The notes: a model not told the origin generated them from the letters alone. Counted from the stretch's first letter, positions 46,802 to 56,533 are shown. The stretch is DNA of 64,000 nt from Natrinema caseinilyticum (GCF_024227435.1 NZ_CP100445.1:682001-746000), one strand, 5' to 3'. A program made the numbers and translations.

Positions 46802-48626
46802 TCACGACGGCTGTGCGTGGTCGTCGGTCCCGACGACTTCGATCCCGGAAACGTCGAATCTGGCACCGCCGGCATCGCTCACGGTGGCGTCGACCTCCCA
46901 ACCGTGAGCGGACACGATCTGATCGACGATACTCATCCCAAACCCCGTCCCGTCCGTATCGGTGGTGTATCCGTCCTCGAAGACCCGGTCTCCGTCGTCG
47001 GGAAGTCCACGACCGTCGGCGGCGACGTAAAACCCCGCCGTCTTCCCACGCGTCCCCGAATCGATGTCGCCCACGACGACTTCGAGTGACGACCGATTCG
47101 AGTCGGTACCGTACTCGAAGGGGAGTCTCGCTCGGCCCGGAGTTAGAATCCCCGTCCGGGGTGTCGTCGGCCCGGTGTCGCGGCTCGGTCGCACCGTTCG
47201 GATCCGACTCGTCGGGCGCGCCGTGTTCGACCGCGTTCCGAAACAGGTTCTCGAGCAGCCGCGTCGTCCGGTCGGCGTCGGCGAGAACCGTTACGTCGGT
47301 AGTATTCCGCAGCGTGGCGTCGCCGGTCTCGACATTCGCCCAGGCTCGCCTGGCGAGATCCTCGACCGCAACCGGCTCCGGATCGGAGACGTCCTCGCCT
47401 TCTCGAGCCAGCGTGAGGACGTCCTCGATGATCGCCTCCATCCGGTCGTGAGCCCGTCCGATCTCGTCGAGATACGACCGGGGGTCGTCGGCGTGGCGAG
47501 CTAACTCGAGATAGCCGTCCGCCACGTTCAGCGGGTTTCGAAGGTCGTGGGAGACGACATCGGCGAACCGTTCGAGACGCTCGTTCTGGCGCTGTAACGC
47601 TGCTTCCCGGCGCTTTCGATCCGTGATGTCGCGGACGATCAGGAGCCAGCCGACGTGTCGATCGCGACCGTCCTCGATCGGCGTCGTCCGTGCGTGAAAG
47701 TGACCGTCGTCGTGTTCGAATTCTCGTTCGCCGCCGGTCCTGGACGCCGTCAGTGCTCGATACTCGTCGCGTAACGTCGGGAAGTCGGAAAATAGCGACT
47801 CGACGTCCTCTCCGATCGGAGACGACTCGATGTCCTCGAGGAGCGTCCGTCCGACCGGATTCAGGTCGATCAGCCGGTCGTCCCTGTCGAGAACGAAGAC
47901 GCCGTCGGAGACGGTGTCGAGGACGCGATCCCGCGCGATCGGAACGATATCGGTCAACCGGTAGCGGATGATGGCGACCGCGTACAGCGTCCCCCCGACG
48001 ATGAATCCGATCGGCGTCAGGTAAATCTCTACCGAACCGAAGACGGTCATCGCGTTCATCGCCCACGTAAATCCCGTCCCGGCGAGGAGACTGGCCGACT
48101 GCCCTCGGTACAGTGACTTCGAACTGTACAGCATTTCGACGATCATCAGCGTAAACGCGGTCAGGAGGATGTACGAATAAACGGTGTGAAGCACGAACCC
48201 GAGCCCGATCTCGACGAAAACGCCGGTCGGCTTCGTCGGGTCCGGTTCGAAGGTCGCATAGAAGAACCGACCCGGATTCGTATACGCGAGTACGATGACG
48301 ACGATCGGTTCGATCGAGAGCAGGCCGACTATCTCGCGTCGAACGAGTCGTTCGCGGCCGGTATACTCGAGGCCGAACAGAAACACCGAGACGACCACGA
48401 GACCGACCCCCCAGTAGATCGACCGTTGCAGGAGAGACGACAGGGCGTAACTGTCCGTGATGGACGCCAGAAACAGCGGCGCGGCCCAGATAGCCGAGCC
48501 GAACATAAACGTCGCCAGCCAAACGGCGCCTTTCTTGTCCCGGTGTCTGAATATACCGGCGGCTACGAGAAGGGCTGCTACGGTTGCAGTGCCGTATATC
48601 GCTTGTGCTACCCCGTGGCCGACCAT
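46802..48626 (-). pseudogene. Membrane histidine kinase gene with a frameshift
   Basis: From the ATG at 48626: seven hydrophobic segments (1 to about 225, 7TM histidine-kinase input region), a PAS domain (about 225-350) and HisKA with the phospho-acceptor His360 in VVSHDLRNPLNV. The N box LLENLFRNAVEHG follows. Then the frame changes by one base in the interval about 47100-47190, likely at the G4 run 47120-47123: the ATP-lid part (GFYVAADGRGLP, DGTGFGMSIVDQ) is in the next frame and ends at 46802. The adenine-contact Asp of the usual DDGPG is Ala. Sensor of unknown signal, probably inactive. TATA-like cttatctta about 27 bp upstream. Confidence 0.82.
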
Positions 48627-48649
48627 TATTGGGACGTACTGACGCGTAA

Positions 48650-48710
48650 GATAAGTGAACTACCCCGCCCTACTCGCCGCCTTTGGCGGCTCCTTGAGGA
48701 CGGGGGCTCG
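48650..48710. repeat. IS200/IS605-like palindromic end
   Basis: agtgaactaccccgccc, then a hairpin gccgcc-ttt-ggcggc (48676-48690) nested in ccccg (48663-48667)/cgggg (48701-48705). This resembles the palindromic ends beside haloarchaeal TnpB genes, but no transposase sequence accompanies it. It overlaps the promoter region of the histidine kinase gene. Confidence 0.4.
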
Positions 48711-48995
48711 GCACCCTCACCGCCACCGCTAAAATGTATTGGCGGACGAATGCGACACTGACAGCCGGGTTAGGGAACTCGATGCCGACGGCCTCGAGCC
48801 GTCGGGGAACCGGTGTCGGTTCGCTTTCTCGGCCACTTCCGAGACGATCCGTCGAAGGGGGCGTAAAGCGGCCTGAAAATACCACCGTCGAGGTATCGAC
48901 GCGACCGTCACCGGGAGGTGGCGATCCGATTTCTGTCTGCCGAACGTGATCGGAAACTGAATCGCCCCGATTACCCGCCCCCGCGCTCGTCCCGA
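48711..48995. other. Gene-free stretch
   Basis: About 285 bp; short frames on both strands show no recognisable family. Confidence 0.5.
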
Positions 48996-49208
48996 TCACA
49001 ATCGTCCAGCCAGCGAGAGCAGTACGAGAATCGTACCGAGCCCGGTCGCCGTGAAAGTGAGGGCGAATTTCGGACTCGTGAACGGAAGACTCGCCAGATA
49101 TCCCGCGATCTGATTTATTCCCCAGATGACAGCAAGGAAGATGATGGCGAGTTTCGTCAAGAGGAGTTCGTAGTCGAACCACGTCTTGAGTCCTTCTAAC
49201 GACGGCAT
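48996..49208 (-). CDS. Small two-helix membrane protein
   Basis: 70 residues, MPSLEGLKTWFDYELLLTKL followed by two hydrophobic segments (about 18-38 and 47-68). TATA-like actatacc lies about 25 bp upstream on the minus strand. No family recognised, but the composition and promoter support a real gene. Confidence 0.65.
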   Translation of the reverse strand: MPSLEGLKTWFDYELLLTKLAIIFLAVIWGINQIAGYLASLPFTSPKFALTFTATGLGTILVLLSLAGRL

Positions 49209-49384
49209 AGTAACGGGTTGTGGACGGCGTGGTATAGTCTTTCAGCCAGTCTGTCGGCCGTCCCGGACGCGTTTTTCGCGGCTCGTACTCAAAAGGGGTA
49301 CAAGCCACCGGTACGAGCTCGCTGCGCTCCGGTGGTGCGAGCGCGAACGAACGATTTACGCGTCGGCCGCCAGTACGACTTCGT

Positions 49385-49651
49385 ATGCCCGTCCCGAAAT
49401 CCGAATTCGACAACCTCCCGCCGTGTGACTTTTACACACCCGAGGAACTCCTCGAGACGGATCAGATGTACACCGTCTACGAAATCGCACGCCTGTTGCA
49501 GGGCGTAGAGCCCGACGCGGAGATCGACCGCGAGACCGAGGACATCCTGTTGGACTGGGCGATTCCGTGGGTCATGACCAACGCGGACGACCTCGTCGTC
49601 GCCGAACCTCGCCAGGAGGACGAACCCGGGTACTACGGCCTGAAAGAATGA
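49385..49651 (+). CDS. Conserved haloarchaeal protein (DUF5827-like)
   Basis: 88 residues. PKSEFDNLPPCDFYTPEELL, then QMYTVYEIARLLQGVEPDAE and WAIPWVMTNADDLVVAEPR match the small family I know as DUF5827. Function unknown. The stop overlaps the next ATG (ATGA), so it is coupled to the ATPase below. Confidence 0.85.
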   Translation: MPVPKSEFDNLPPCDFYTPEELLETDQMYTVYEIARLLQGVEPDAEIDRETEDILLDWAIPWVMTNADDLVVAEPRQEDEPGYYGLKE

Positions 49652-50478
49652 TCCTCCTGGTTGTCGGTGCCGATCGGGTCGACGCCGGCAAGACGACCTT
49701 TTCGACGGGGCTGCTCGAGCGAACCGGTGCAGTCGGCTACAAGCCGCGCGCCGGGAACGATTTCTGGTTCGATCACGACGATTGCCGGCAGGCGCTCGCC
49801 GACGGGCGACTCTACGGGAAGGACGCGGCGTCGCTCTCGGCCGCCGAGGGCCGGGATCGACCGCCGGAGGACGTAAATCCCGTCCATCGGCTCTGGCAGC
49901 CCGCACCCGGCGGTGGAAGCGGACTGCTCGGTCGAACTGACCGCGAGTTCGTCGTCGATCGAGTCGGTCGTCGTATCGACGACCCGCTGTTCGTTCGCAA
50001 CGCCACCGCGGACGTGCCGGACGCGGTCGCCGACGCGCTCCCGCTCGAGGACGCGATTCCCGTCGAGACGGTCGAGGAATTCAACGATCTCGCCCGACGC
50101 CGGTACGTCCCTGCGTTCGATCGATTGGCCGACGAGATAGCGGAGACCGACGTCGCCGTCGTCGAATCGTACAGCGATATCGCACTCCCCCTCTCGTCGC
50201 TCGATCCGGCGTCGGTCGCGGCTGTCGCGGCCGTCGAACCCGGCCGGGCACGGATCTACCCGGGTGATCGGTACTGTCGCGCCTGCGAAATCGCCAGTTC
50301 GAGCCCGAGAGACGGTGCCATAGAGAAGCGCGTTCCCGACGTCCTCGACTATCTCGACCCGCTCGAGCGCCTGCAGCTTCCGCCACTCGGCGGTGAGAGC
50401 CGGGCAGATCCGGCACAGGTCGCTCGGGCGTACACGGCCGCGTACGATGCGCTGCTCGGCGCCGCCGGACAGCGGTAG
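49648..50478 (+). CDS. P-loop ATPase of unknown role
   Basis: 276 residues from the ATG at 49648. A Walker A of the form GADRVDAGKTTF (residues 7-18) at the very N-terminus resembles dethiobiotin-synthase/MobB-like NTPases (SIMIBI class). A CxxC (YCRACE) occurs near residue 210. Coupled to the DUF5827-like gene by a 4-bp overlap, an association that suggests a shared but unknown job. Confidence 0.75.
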   Translation: MILLVVGADRVDAGKTTFSTGLLERTGAVGYKPRAGNDFWFDHDDCRQALADGRLYGKDAASLSAAEGRDRPPEDVNPVHRLWQPAPGGGSGLLGRTDREFVVDRVGRRIDDPLFVRNATADVPDAVADALPLEDAIPVETVEEFNDLARRRYVPAFDRLADEIAETDVAVVESYSDIALPLSSLDPASVAAVAAVEPGRARIYPGDRYCRACEIASSSPRDGAIEKRVPDVLDYLDPLERLQLPPLGGESRADPAQVARAYTAAYDALLGAAGQR

Positions 50479-50545
50479 AACGTCGGTTCATCGAACGGTT
50501 CGTGCCGTTCACCCGGTAGTACTGCATCGGGCCCGGCGAGCGCAC

Positions 50546-51124
50546 TCACATCTGACGAGCCATTTGCGACGAGAGTTCGACGTGATCGTACGGCTCGACC
50601 GTCACGCTCGGCCCGTGTCCGGTGTGCATTTCCTCGAGTTCGGGATCGATCCGTTCGAGAACGCGGTCGATGCTCTCGATAAGGGTCTCCCGGTCACCCT
50701 CCTCGAGATCCGTGCGTCCGAAGCTCCCGTTCTGGAAGACGAGATCGCCCGCGAACAGCACGCCCGCTTCTTCGGAGTAGAAACAGAGGTGGTCGTTCTT
50801 GTGCCCGGGTGTGTGCAGCGCCTCGTACTCGTGGTCGCCCAGCCGAACGGTCTCCCCGTCGGCGATGCCGTGATCGACGCCGTCGATCGACGTGTCGTAC
50901 CCCCACGCGTCGATACCGAAGGCGTCGGTGACCGCGTCGAGATTGCCGACGTGGTCGCGATGAGTGTGCGTGAGGACGACCGCCTCGAGATCGTCGACGC
51001 GGGAGCGAACGGCGTCGACGACGTCGAAGTTCGCGCCGGTGTCGATGAGGACCGTTCGGTCGCCCGACACGAGATAGACGTTGCTCGTAAACGCTCGTAC
51101 CCCCTGTGCGAGATTCGATATCAT
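50546..51124 (-). CDS. Metallo-beta-lactamase-fold hydrolase (glyoxalase II-like)
   Basis: 192 residues from the ATG at 51124. Metal motif THTHRDHVGN (HxHxDH), a second His in HTPGHKNDHL, an Asp in LFAGDLVF and a final His in TGHGPS complete the di-metal site. N-terminal SNVYLVSGDRTVLIDTG is family-typical. Thioester or other small-molecule hydrolase; the substrate is unknown. Confidence 0.9.
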   Translation of the reverse strand: MISNLAQGVRAFTSNVYLVSGDRTVLIDTGANFDVVDAVRSRVDDLEAVVLTHTHRDHVGNLDAVTDAFGIDAWGYDTSIDGVDHGIADGETVRLGDHEYEALHTPGHKNDHLCFYSEEAGVLFAGDLVFQNGSFGRTDLEEGDRETLIESIDRVLERIDPELEEMHTGHGPSVTVEPYDHVELSSQMARQM

Positions 51125-51312
51125 GCGATCCGCTACGCAGTCGATCACTTTGTGGGTATCGACACGGATCGCGACACCCGCGTCGCGGGAAAAACGGCGT
51201 TCGAGCCGTCGATGGCGGGACGATTCGGGGACGAGACGTGGAATCGAACGGCGTTTACCACCCCCTTCGTATTCACAAGGATTTTTAGCTACGGCACGTA
51301 GTGGGTAGACGA

Positions 51313-52575
51313 ATGAATCGGCCGGTCTCCGTCGGGGTCGTCGCTCTCGTCATCCTGGCAGCGTTCGTCGGTGTCAGCGGACCGGTCGCGCTGACGGCCA
51401 CCGGACCGCTCGTTGCGTCCCAGACGGCTTCCGGGGGAGCGCAACCGGCGACGATGGCCGCTGTCGATTCGAGCAATCTCGTCTCACAGGAGACCCAGAA
51501 CTTCGATACGACGACGTTCGAGATCGTGGTTCACGAAAACGGGAGTGCGACGTGGACGTTTCGTCACGAACAGCGGTTTTCGAACGACGAAAACGCGACC
51601 GCCGCCCGGGAGAACTTCGAGGCGTTCGCCGAAGAGTTCGAAGCCAACGAGACGGGACTGTACGACCGGTTTCAAAACCAATCGCAGTTGCTGACGAAAA
51701 CGGGGGCGGAGGAAACCGGCCGCGAAATGAAAGCGACGAACTTTCGACGGTCGGCCCAGATCGAAGAACAGTTCACCGCGACGGGCGTCGTCGAAATGAC
51801 GTTTACGTGGGAGAACTTTGCCGAAGCGAAAGACGGCCAACTCGTCGCGGGTGACGTCTTCCAGGGGATTTATCTCGCGTCCGATCAATCGATCGTCCTC
51901 GAAGCCGGCGGCGACCTGCAGTTTCACAACGTCGAACCCGAGGGACGATACGCGGGCAGTTCCCTCGAGGACGCGGACTCGGTCCGGTGGAGCGGCGAGC
52001 ACGAGTTCGTCGACGGCCGTCCGCGCGCGGTTTTCGACCGAACCGACGGGAGTACGGTCGGGACCGACGGCAGTGACCTGTCTACGGGTGACGCCGGCGT
52101 CGGTTCCATCTGGTATCTCGTAGCCGGGGTTTTCGTGATCGGCGTTGCTATCGCACTGGCAGCCTGGTACAGCAGATACGGTCCCGGGGAATCGGTCGCC
52201 GAGACGGTCGATCGGTCGGAGGAGCCACCGCAGCCGTCTGCGCGTGCCGACACAGCGGGCGAGCCACCAGAGGAACCCGAACCGGAGCGACAGGCGACGA
52301 TGGAAGCCGCCGACGGAACGGGTCCGGTGCCGCTCTCCGAGGACGACCTGCTGACTGACGAAGACCGCGTCGTCAAACTCATTCGGAAGAACGGTGGCCG
52401 GATGAAACAGGTCAACATCGTCGACGAAACCGGGTGGTCGAAATCGAAGGTCAGCATGCTTCTCTCCGACATGGAAGACGACGGGACGATCAGCAAGCTC
52501 CGGGTGGGCCGCGAAAACATAATCAGCCTCGAAGGCTTCGAACCCGAGGCGACGAAGTCACCGTTCGAGGAATAG
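51313..52575 (+). CDS. Membrane-anchored protein with C-terminal HTH
   Basis: 420 residues from the ATG at 51313, chosen because TATA-like tttttagct sits 22-30 bp upstream. Signal-like N-terminus (about 1-40), a large extracellular beta-type domain (about 55-250), one membrane segment (SIWYLVAGVFVIGVAIALAAW, about 268-288), an acidic Pro/Glu linker and a winged helix (VVKLIRKNGGRMKQVNIVDE, then SKSKVSMLLSDMEDDGTI). A haloarchaeal one-component design that may sense outside signals and bind DNA inside. Confidence 0.82.
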   Translation: MNRPVSVGVVALVILAAFVGVSGPVALTATGPLVASQTASGGAQPATMAAVDSSNLVSQETQNFDTTTFEIVVHENGSATWTFRHEQRFSNDENATAARENFEAFAEEFEANETGLYDRFQNQSQLLTKTGAEETGREMKATNFRRSAQIEEQFTATGVVEMTFTWENFAEAKDGQLVAGDVFQGIYLASDQSIVLEAGGDLQFHNVEPEGRYAGSSLEDADSVRWSGEHEFVDGRPRAVFDRTDGSTVGTDGSDLSTGDAGVGSIWYLVAGVFVIGVAIALAAWYSRYGPGESVAETVDRSEEPPQPSARADTAGEPPEEPEPERQATMEAADGTGPVPLSEDDLLTDEDRVVKLIRKNGGRMKQVNIVDETGWSKSKVSMLLSDMEDDGTISKLRVGRENIISLEGFEPEATKSPFEE

Positions 52576-52680
52576 CGCTTCTGTCGGCCGTCACGCGCGT
52601 GGGACGAAGCGACACGACCGAATCGAAACGGAATGCTTAAACATCGTACTGCGCTACGATGGTATACGCAGGCGCGGTGG

Positions 52681-52755
52681 GCTCCGATAGTGTAGTCCGG
52701 CCAATCATATTGCCCTCTCACGGCAATGACCTGGGTTCGAATCCCAGTCGGAGCA
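52681..52755 (+). tRNA. tRNA-Glu(CTC)
   Basis: 75 nt without CCA. Acceptor gctccga/tcggagc, anticodon stem ttgcc/ggcaa with loop ctctcac (anticodon CTC at 52717-52719), T arm ctggg-ttcgaat-cccag. The gene is intact and its 3' portion from 52714 to 52749 recurs at 56498-56533, marking an integration site. Confidence 0.96.
52714..52749 (+). repeat. Attachment site copy inside tRNA-Glu (attL)
   Basis: 36 bp from just before the anticodon loop to the start of the 3' acceptor strand, identical to 56498-56533. The bases just outside differ (C vs G before; G vs C after). Confidence 0.88.
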
Positions 52756-52936
52756 TTCTAGCGTTCTCAAGCCTTCTACTTACTGGATTATTCTTTCAAC
52801 ACGCGGGTTACGTGCCACGATGAGCAATCGTCTCGCGGACACTGTGGGGATCGAGACTAAACACCGTTCGCTGTCATAATCCTCGATTCACCACTCAGTG
52901 GGAACGGCTCTTACTAGCGAAAATGAATTACCCGCC

Positions 52937-53035
52937 GCAAAAAACAACTCCGTCACAAAGGCAAAGATACGACTCTGAAGTACGTCCATCCGGAGAGCGA
53001 AAAGATTCGTGACGGCCGTCAGCAGATGGGCTAGC
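52937..53035 (+). pseudogene. 3' end of a tyrosine integrase gene
   Basis: One frame reads LRHKGKDTTLKYVHPESEKI then RDGRQQMG and stops at TAG 53033-53035. This fits the end of tyrosine recombinases: the LRH motif and the catalytic Tyr (codon 52982-52984) in TTLKYVH. Nothing upstream of about 52937 looks like the remaining domains, so it is a remnant. It lies about 190 bp from the tRNA att site, the expected place of an integrase gene. Confidence 0.65.
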
Positions 53036-53356
53036 GGTACGAAATATCTACGTGGAGTGTAGTGACGCAGTCATCCCGAATTCTGTTCGGTTCACTTTCG
53101 AACAACTGCGGATACAGCATTTCGAATAGCAGAACGGTAAAATGTGCCGGGACAGACGGACACAGAACGATCTGCCGAGCATAGGAATACGATGGCTTGG
53201 AACAAGAGATGCGCTCAAAGATGTAGGGCAGGTTCACCGGAGGCCACTGACTGAAGGGGTTCCGGGATTCAACGACTCTAATCGATTTCGAATTCCAAAG
53301 TGCAATAGTAATGTGAGAATCTGAGATTTTTCAAACGGAGATCCTCGATGAAGTGA

Positions 53357-56227
53357 TCATTCAGTCGTGTTTTCATTGACTGGTTCGACTCCCTGCCACG
53401 GGGCAACACGGTAGCTCTGCACGCGAGAGCCATCTGGCGAGAGCGAATATCGATATCGACCATCGATATGTGCAAACCAGGGAGTGGGGTTTCCACTCGA
53501 AACGCCCACTGAAACTAATTCTTGATCATTGACAACGAAGACGGTCCGTGTAGACTCATCCTCCCAAACAAGCAAACGACGCCCCTCCCTGGAAAGGTCA
53601 ACGACTGAATCCATCTCTTGGAAATCGACTACCTCTGGGTTAGAAGCATCGGAGACATCGAGTAGATATACGCCATCTGTACTCGCAGCTGCAACGTAAT
53701 TCGAGCCGATCGTTACGATGTCCGCCAAGTCAGATATCACAATTTCACTCCTTGTGAGTGGTGCTTTTCCATTTCGACGTTCCATGACCGCGATTCTATC
53801 TGAGTCCAGTCCAAAGTAATACTCGTCGGAACGTGCAAACCGATCGAAGCCGTCGTGGTCCCATGAGACAGTCCGCATACTCTCTCTGCCTGGTACCTGT
53901 CGGTAAATTTCGATGGACTCGTCTCGTAGAAGTAACAGCCCCCCATGATCCCGCACGATTTGACGAACGTCTGAATATTCACTGATGAAAGAGGGGTTCA
54001 GATCAGTGGGATCTGCAACACTGAGGGAAAGAAGTTGCTTGTTGATTACGGTCCACAGATTGTCTTCAAACCAGATAAGGTCCTTTGTTATTGTCCCGAG
54101 TTCGTATTCGTCAACGAGATACCAGTCTAATCGGCGGACCCCAAATATTGGGGAGGATGCTTCTGTCTGTTCTGTTTGTCCATCTGAGTTCAAAGTGGGT
54201 TCTTCCCCTTCGAGTTTGAGAAAGCAGGAATCTGCTAGTCGATCCGACTCTGCTGTAAGCGAGACTGCGACGTCACCATTGATCGGCTGAGAAACGGCAG
54301 TTCGACCATCTCTATTGCTCAGCAGTACAGACGTATCCGCTGGGAGCGTCCGGAAGTTCACGATGTACTGGACCAAGGCCGGACGGTCTTTCCAGGGTAA
54401 TGGCTCACCACCTGGCGGTTTTGGGACCCATTCTTGGAGCCCTAACCAACTATTCCACGTCCACGATTCGAGGTCCAGACAGATATCAAATGGTATTTTG
54501 GATAAGGCCTCTTCATAGTCGGATTCTGACAGGCCTGTAGCCTGATCGACGGTTATGAGCCGGGGACCAACATTAGTCACCAATCGATACGTTGCGTCAT
54601 AGGGTGCCTCCGAAGCATCTTCCGGGAGTCTGGTCTTGATTGCGAATGTCTCGGCCTTGCCGGGTTCAACCACGAACCCGCTCTCTGGGGTATTACTGTA
54701 CACATTTGACGGGTCTTGACTGATCAACTGGATGCCACATACGCTAAGCGGAGCTGTTCCATCGTTGTGGATTGTGACTATTTTACTTGGTTGATCCCGA
54801 GGTGCCATGCTGCATCTATCGGCTCGGTAATGCCAGGGTCCTGTTTCAATTCGCAACTGCGGGGTTCCGCTGGGAACAGTGGTGGCTGTCGTATCAAACA
54901 ACATCTGGAGGTTGGAATTGTCAACCTCTATCTCCGAGAGAGTGACCTTCCCGAGGACAGTGTTTTCTGCAACGATATCGGCATGCCATTCATAATGTCC
55001 TTCAACCTCGAACTCGTCCACCCTGTAATACTCATCCATTAAAATAATAGACGCTGTCGGACCTATGATAGCAGCAAATTCACCGAGCGCCAAGATCTCA
55101 GGAAGCGACAAAGCAATTACTATTAAGGGCCAAACAACCTCTCCACAAACTAAATTCTCGAACTTGCCCATGCCAGTCAGATCACTGTTCAGTTCCTGTT
55201 CAAGTACAATCCGACCAGGATCAAATCCGTCTTCATAGGCGCTCAACATCCGAATCTTGTTTGTTACCTCAACATAGTAGTTGAAATCCCACCATAGGCA
55301 GGTGTTAATAAATTCTCCTTCGATACGTCCAGTAGTCTCGCTTGTGGGCATCACATCATATTTATAGCTGTCCGGGATTGGGACGCCCTCTATCTCAGAC
55401 TCCCAATCGGCCGAAATTGAACTAACCGAGAAATTCTTCAAATTCGATACGATGTTCTGAAGTTTGATTTCTAACTCTGCTTCCAGTAGCTTTGGATCAA
55501 ATGTGACGCTGATATCATTGTCAGTGACTCCATCTGACTGTGAGAAATTATAGAAGTCTTCCCACTCGGAGATTTTCCACTGATCAGACGAAGACATGGA
55601 GGCTTTGCTTGGGAAGAGGTCTAACCGAATAACTAGGGCCTGGCCGTCATCAGATAGCACAAACCCCTCATTGTACGTTAGCAGCCAGTAGGACACATTC
55701 GGCGCATCATACAACATTGGAAGAAAGAGATTCGGCGCTGATGCCCACGGATATCTCTGGTCGAAAATTTGCTCCAAGCCATCACCGATCCCGCCTTGCG
55801 TTGATGATAATACAGAGTCTAATCTCAGTGAGACATACGGTTGTATCCCACCACTAAATGCAGCTTCTAACTGCATTCTCACCGTCACGGTATGGTGCTG
55901 TTCTTTCTCGTATTGTGTTGCATTCACATAGTGATCACTGATCGTCTTGACTTCGTATTCCAAATCAACGAACAGTGCAGGTAGGGTGAAATTCTGGAAT
56001 TCACGATTTCCAGCTGAAGACTCGCCCCAATGACGAACAGTCCGTTGCTCAGATTTCGTTCCAGCCCCTTCTCGAATCGAGACCGATTGAAGAGCTACAC
56101 CACTCAACCAATGATTAGATGAGTGAGTCTCGATGATAGGAGTGTCTTCACAGATTGTGGTCGTCTGAAATTCGTTGAATATCGCGGTTTCTAACTTTTG
56201 ACGTGAAATTGAATAGGTAATCGTCAT
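53357..56227 (-). CDS. Large multi-domain cargo protein of unknown function
   Basis: 956 residues, no signal peptide seen. N-terminal beta-rich region (about 1-360) with an amphipathic helix near residues 7-20 and another at about 260-280 (LEAELEIKLQNIVSNLKN); a long hydrophobic stretch (about 362-396, VVWPLIVIALSLPEILALG and onward); an Ig-like ASH/choice-of-anchor-type domain (about 465-560, VTIHNDGTAPLSVCGIQL); then a C-terminal beta-propeller-like region (about 695-940, repeats like GVYLLDVSDASNPEVVDF). GGGAGG-like SD (gggagg) about 12-17 nt before the ATG. AT-rich codon use unlike the host. Could be a toxin, adhesin-like or lipid-binding protein; I do not recognise it. Confidence 0.8.
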   Translation of the reverse strand: MTITYSISRQKLETAIFNEFQTTTICEDTPIIETHSSNHWLSGVALQSVSIREGAGTKSEQRTVRHWGESSAGNREFQNFTLPALFVDLEYEVKTISDHYVNATQYEKEQHHTVTVRMQLEAAFSGGIQPYVSLRLDSVLSSTQGGIGDGLEQIFDQRYPWASAPNLFLPMLYDAPNVSYWLLTYNEGFVLSDDGQALVIRLDLFPSKASMSSSDQWKISEWEDFYNFSQSDGVTDNDISVTFDPKLLEAELEIKLQNIVSNLKNFSVSSISADWESEIEGVPIPDSYKYDVMPTSETTGRIEGEFINTCLWWDFNYYVEVTNKIRMLSAYEDGFDPGRIVLEQELNSDLTGMGKFENLVCGEVVWPLIVIALSLPEILALGEFAAIIGPTASIILMDEYYRVDEFEVEGHYEWHADIVAENTVLGKVTLSEIEVDNSNLQMLFDTTATTVPSGTPQLRIETGPWHYRADRCSMAPRDQPSKIVTIHNDGTAPLSVCGIQLISQDPSNVYSNTPESGFVVEPGKAETFAIKTRLPEDASEAPYDATYRLVTNVGPRLITVDQATGLSESDYEEALSKIPFDICLDLESWTWNSWLGLQEWVPKPPGGEPLPWKDRPALVQYIVNFRTLPADTSVLLSNRDGRTAVSQPINGDVAVSLTAESDRLADSCFLKLEGEEPTLNSDGQTEQTEASSPIFGVRRLDWYLVDEYELGTITKDLIWFEDNLWTVINKQLLSLSVADPTDLNPSFISEYSDVRQIVRDHGGLLLLRDESIEIYRQVPGRESMRTVSWDHDGFDRFARSDEYYFGLDSDRIAVMERRNGKAPLTRSEIVISDLADIVTIGSNYVAAASTDGVYLLDVSDASNPEVVDFQEMDSVVDLSREGRRLLVWEDESTRTVFVVNDQELVSVGVSSGNPTPWFAHIDGRYRYSLSPDGSRVQSYRVAPWQGVEPVNENTTE

Positions 56228-56497
56228 CTGGTCCCGGTAGCCTCCCGTCTTGCAGTCATGAACCAGAATAAACCCAATAAAACCCGATGAACGTTAAAAT
56301 ACATATTTTATGCTCTGTTGAGATCCTCAAAGAGTTGCAGATTCGACCAGTAGTGTGGCTGAATGCAGGCCCTCCCGAAGTCCCGGTTGCTCAGGTTCGG
56401 TGAGCAAGCGATTCAATTTGCTCTGTAGCAGGTCAAAGCCCGATATAGGGGAAGTCAACTCGGATGAATAATCAAATCGCAGTACGGTGAGAGCCGG

Positions 56498-56533
56498 CCT
56501 CTCACGGCAATGACCTGGGTTCGAATCCCAGTC
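56498..56533 (+). repeat. Attachment site copy (attR)
   Basis: Perfect 36-bp copy of the tRNA-Glu segment 52714-52749. It cannot form a tRNA, since the 5' half and the matching acceptor strand are missing. Confidence 0.88.

Larger units (their letters stand above)
52714..56533. mobile_element. Remnant integrative element at tRNA-Glu
   Basis: A 3.8-kb segment bounded by perfect 36-bp direct repeats of the tRNA-Glu 3' portion. It is visibly AT-richer than the flanks and holds the 3' end of a tyrosine integrase gene close to the tRNA (52937-53035) and one large cargo gene. No replication or structural genes are left, and the integrase is not intact, so it should be immobile unless helped in trans. 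Confidence 0.85.

Noticed and set aside
48670-49413. Minus-strand frame of 247 codons
   Set aside because: It passes through the small membrane gene's region in another frame and through the palindrome; no family motif and shadow-like composition.
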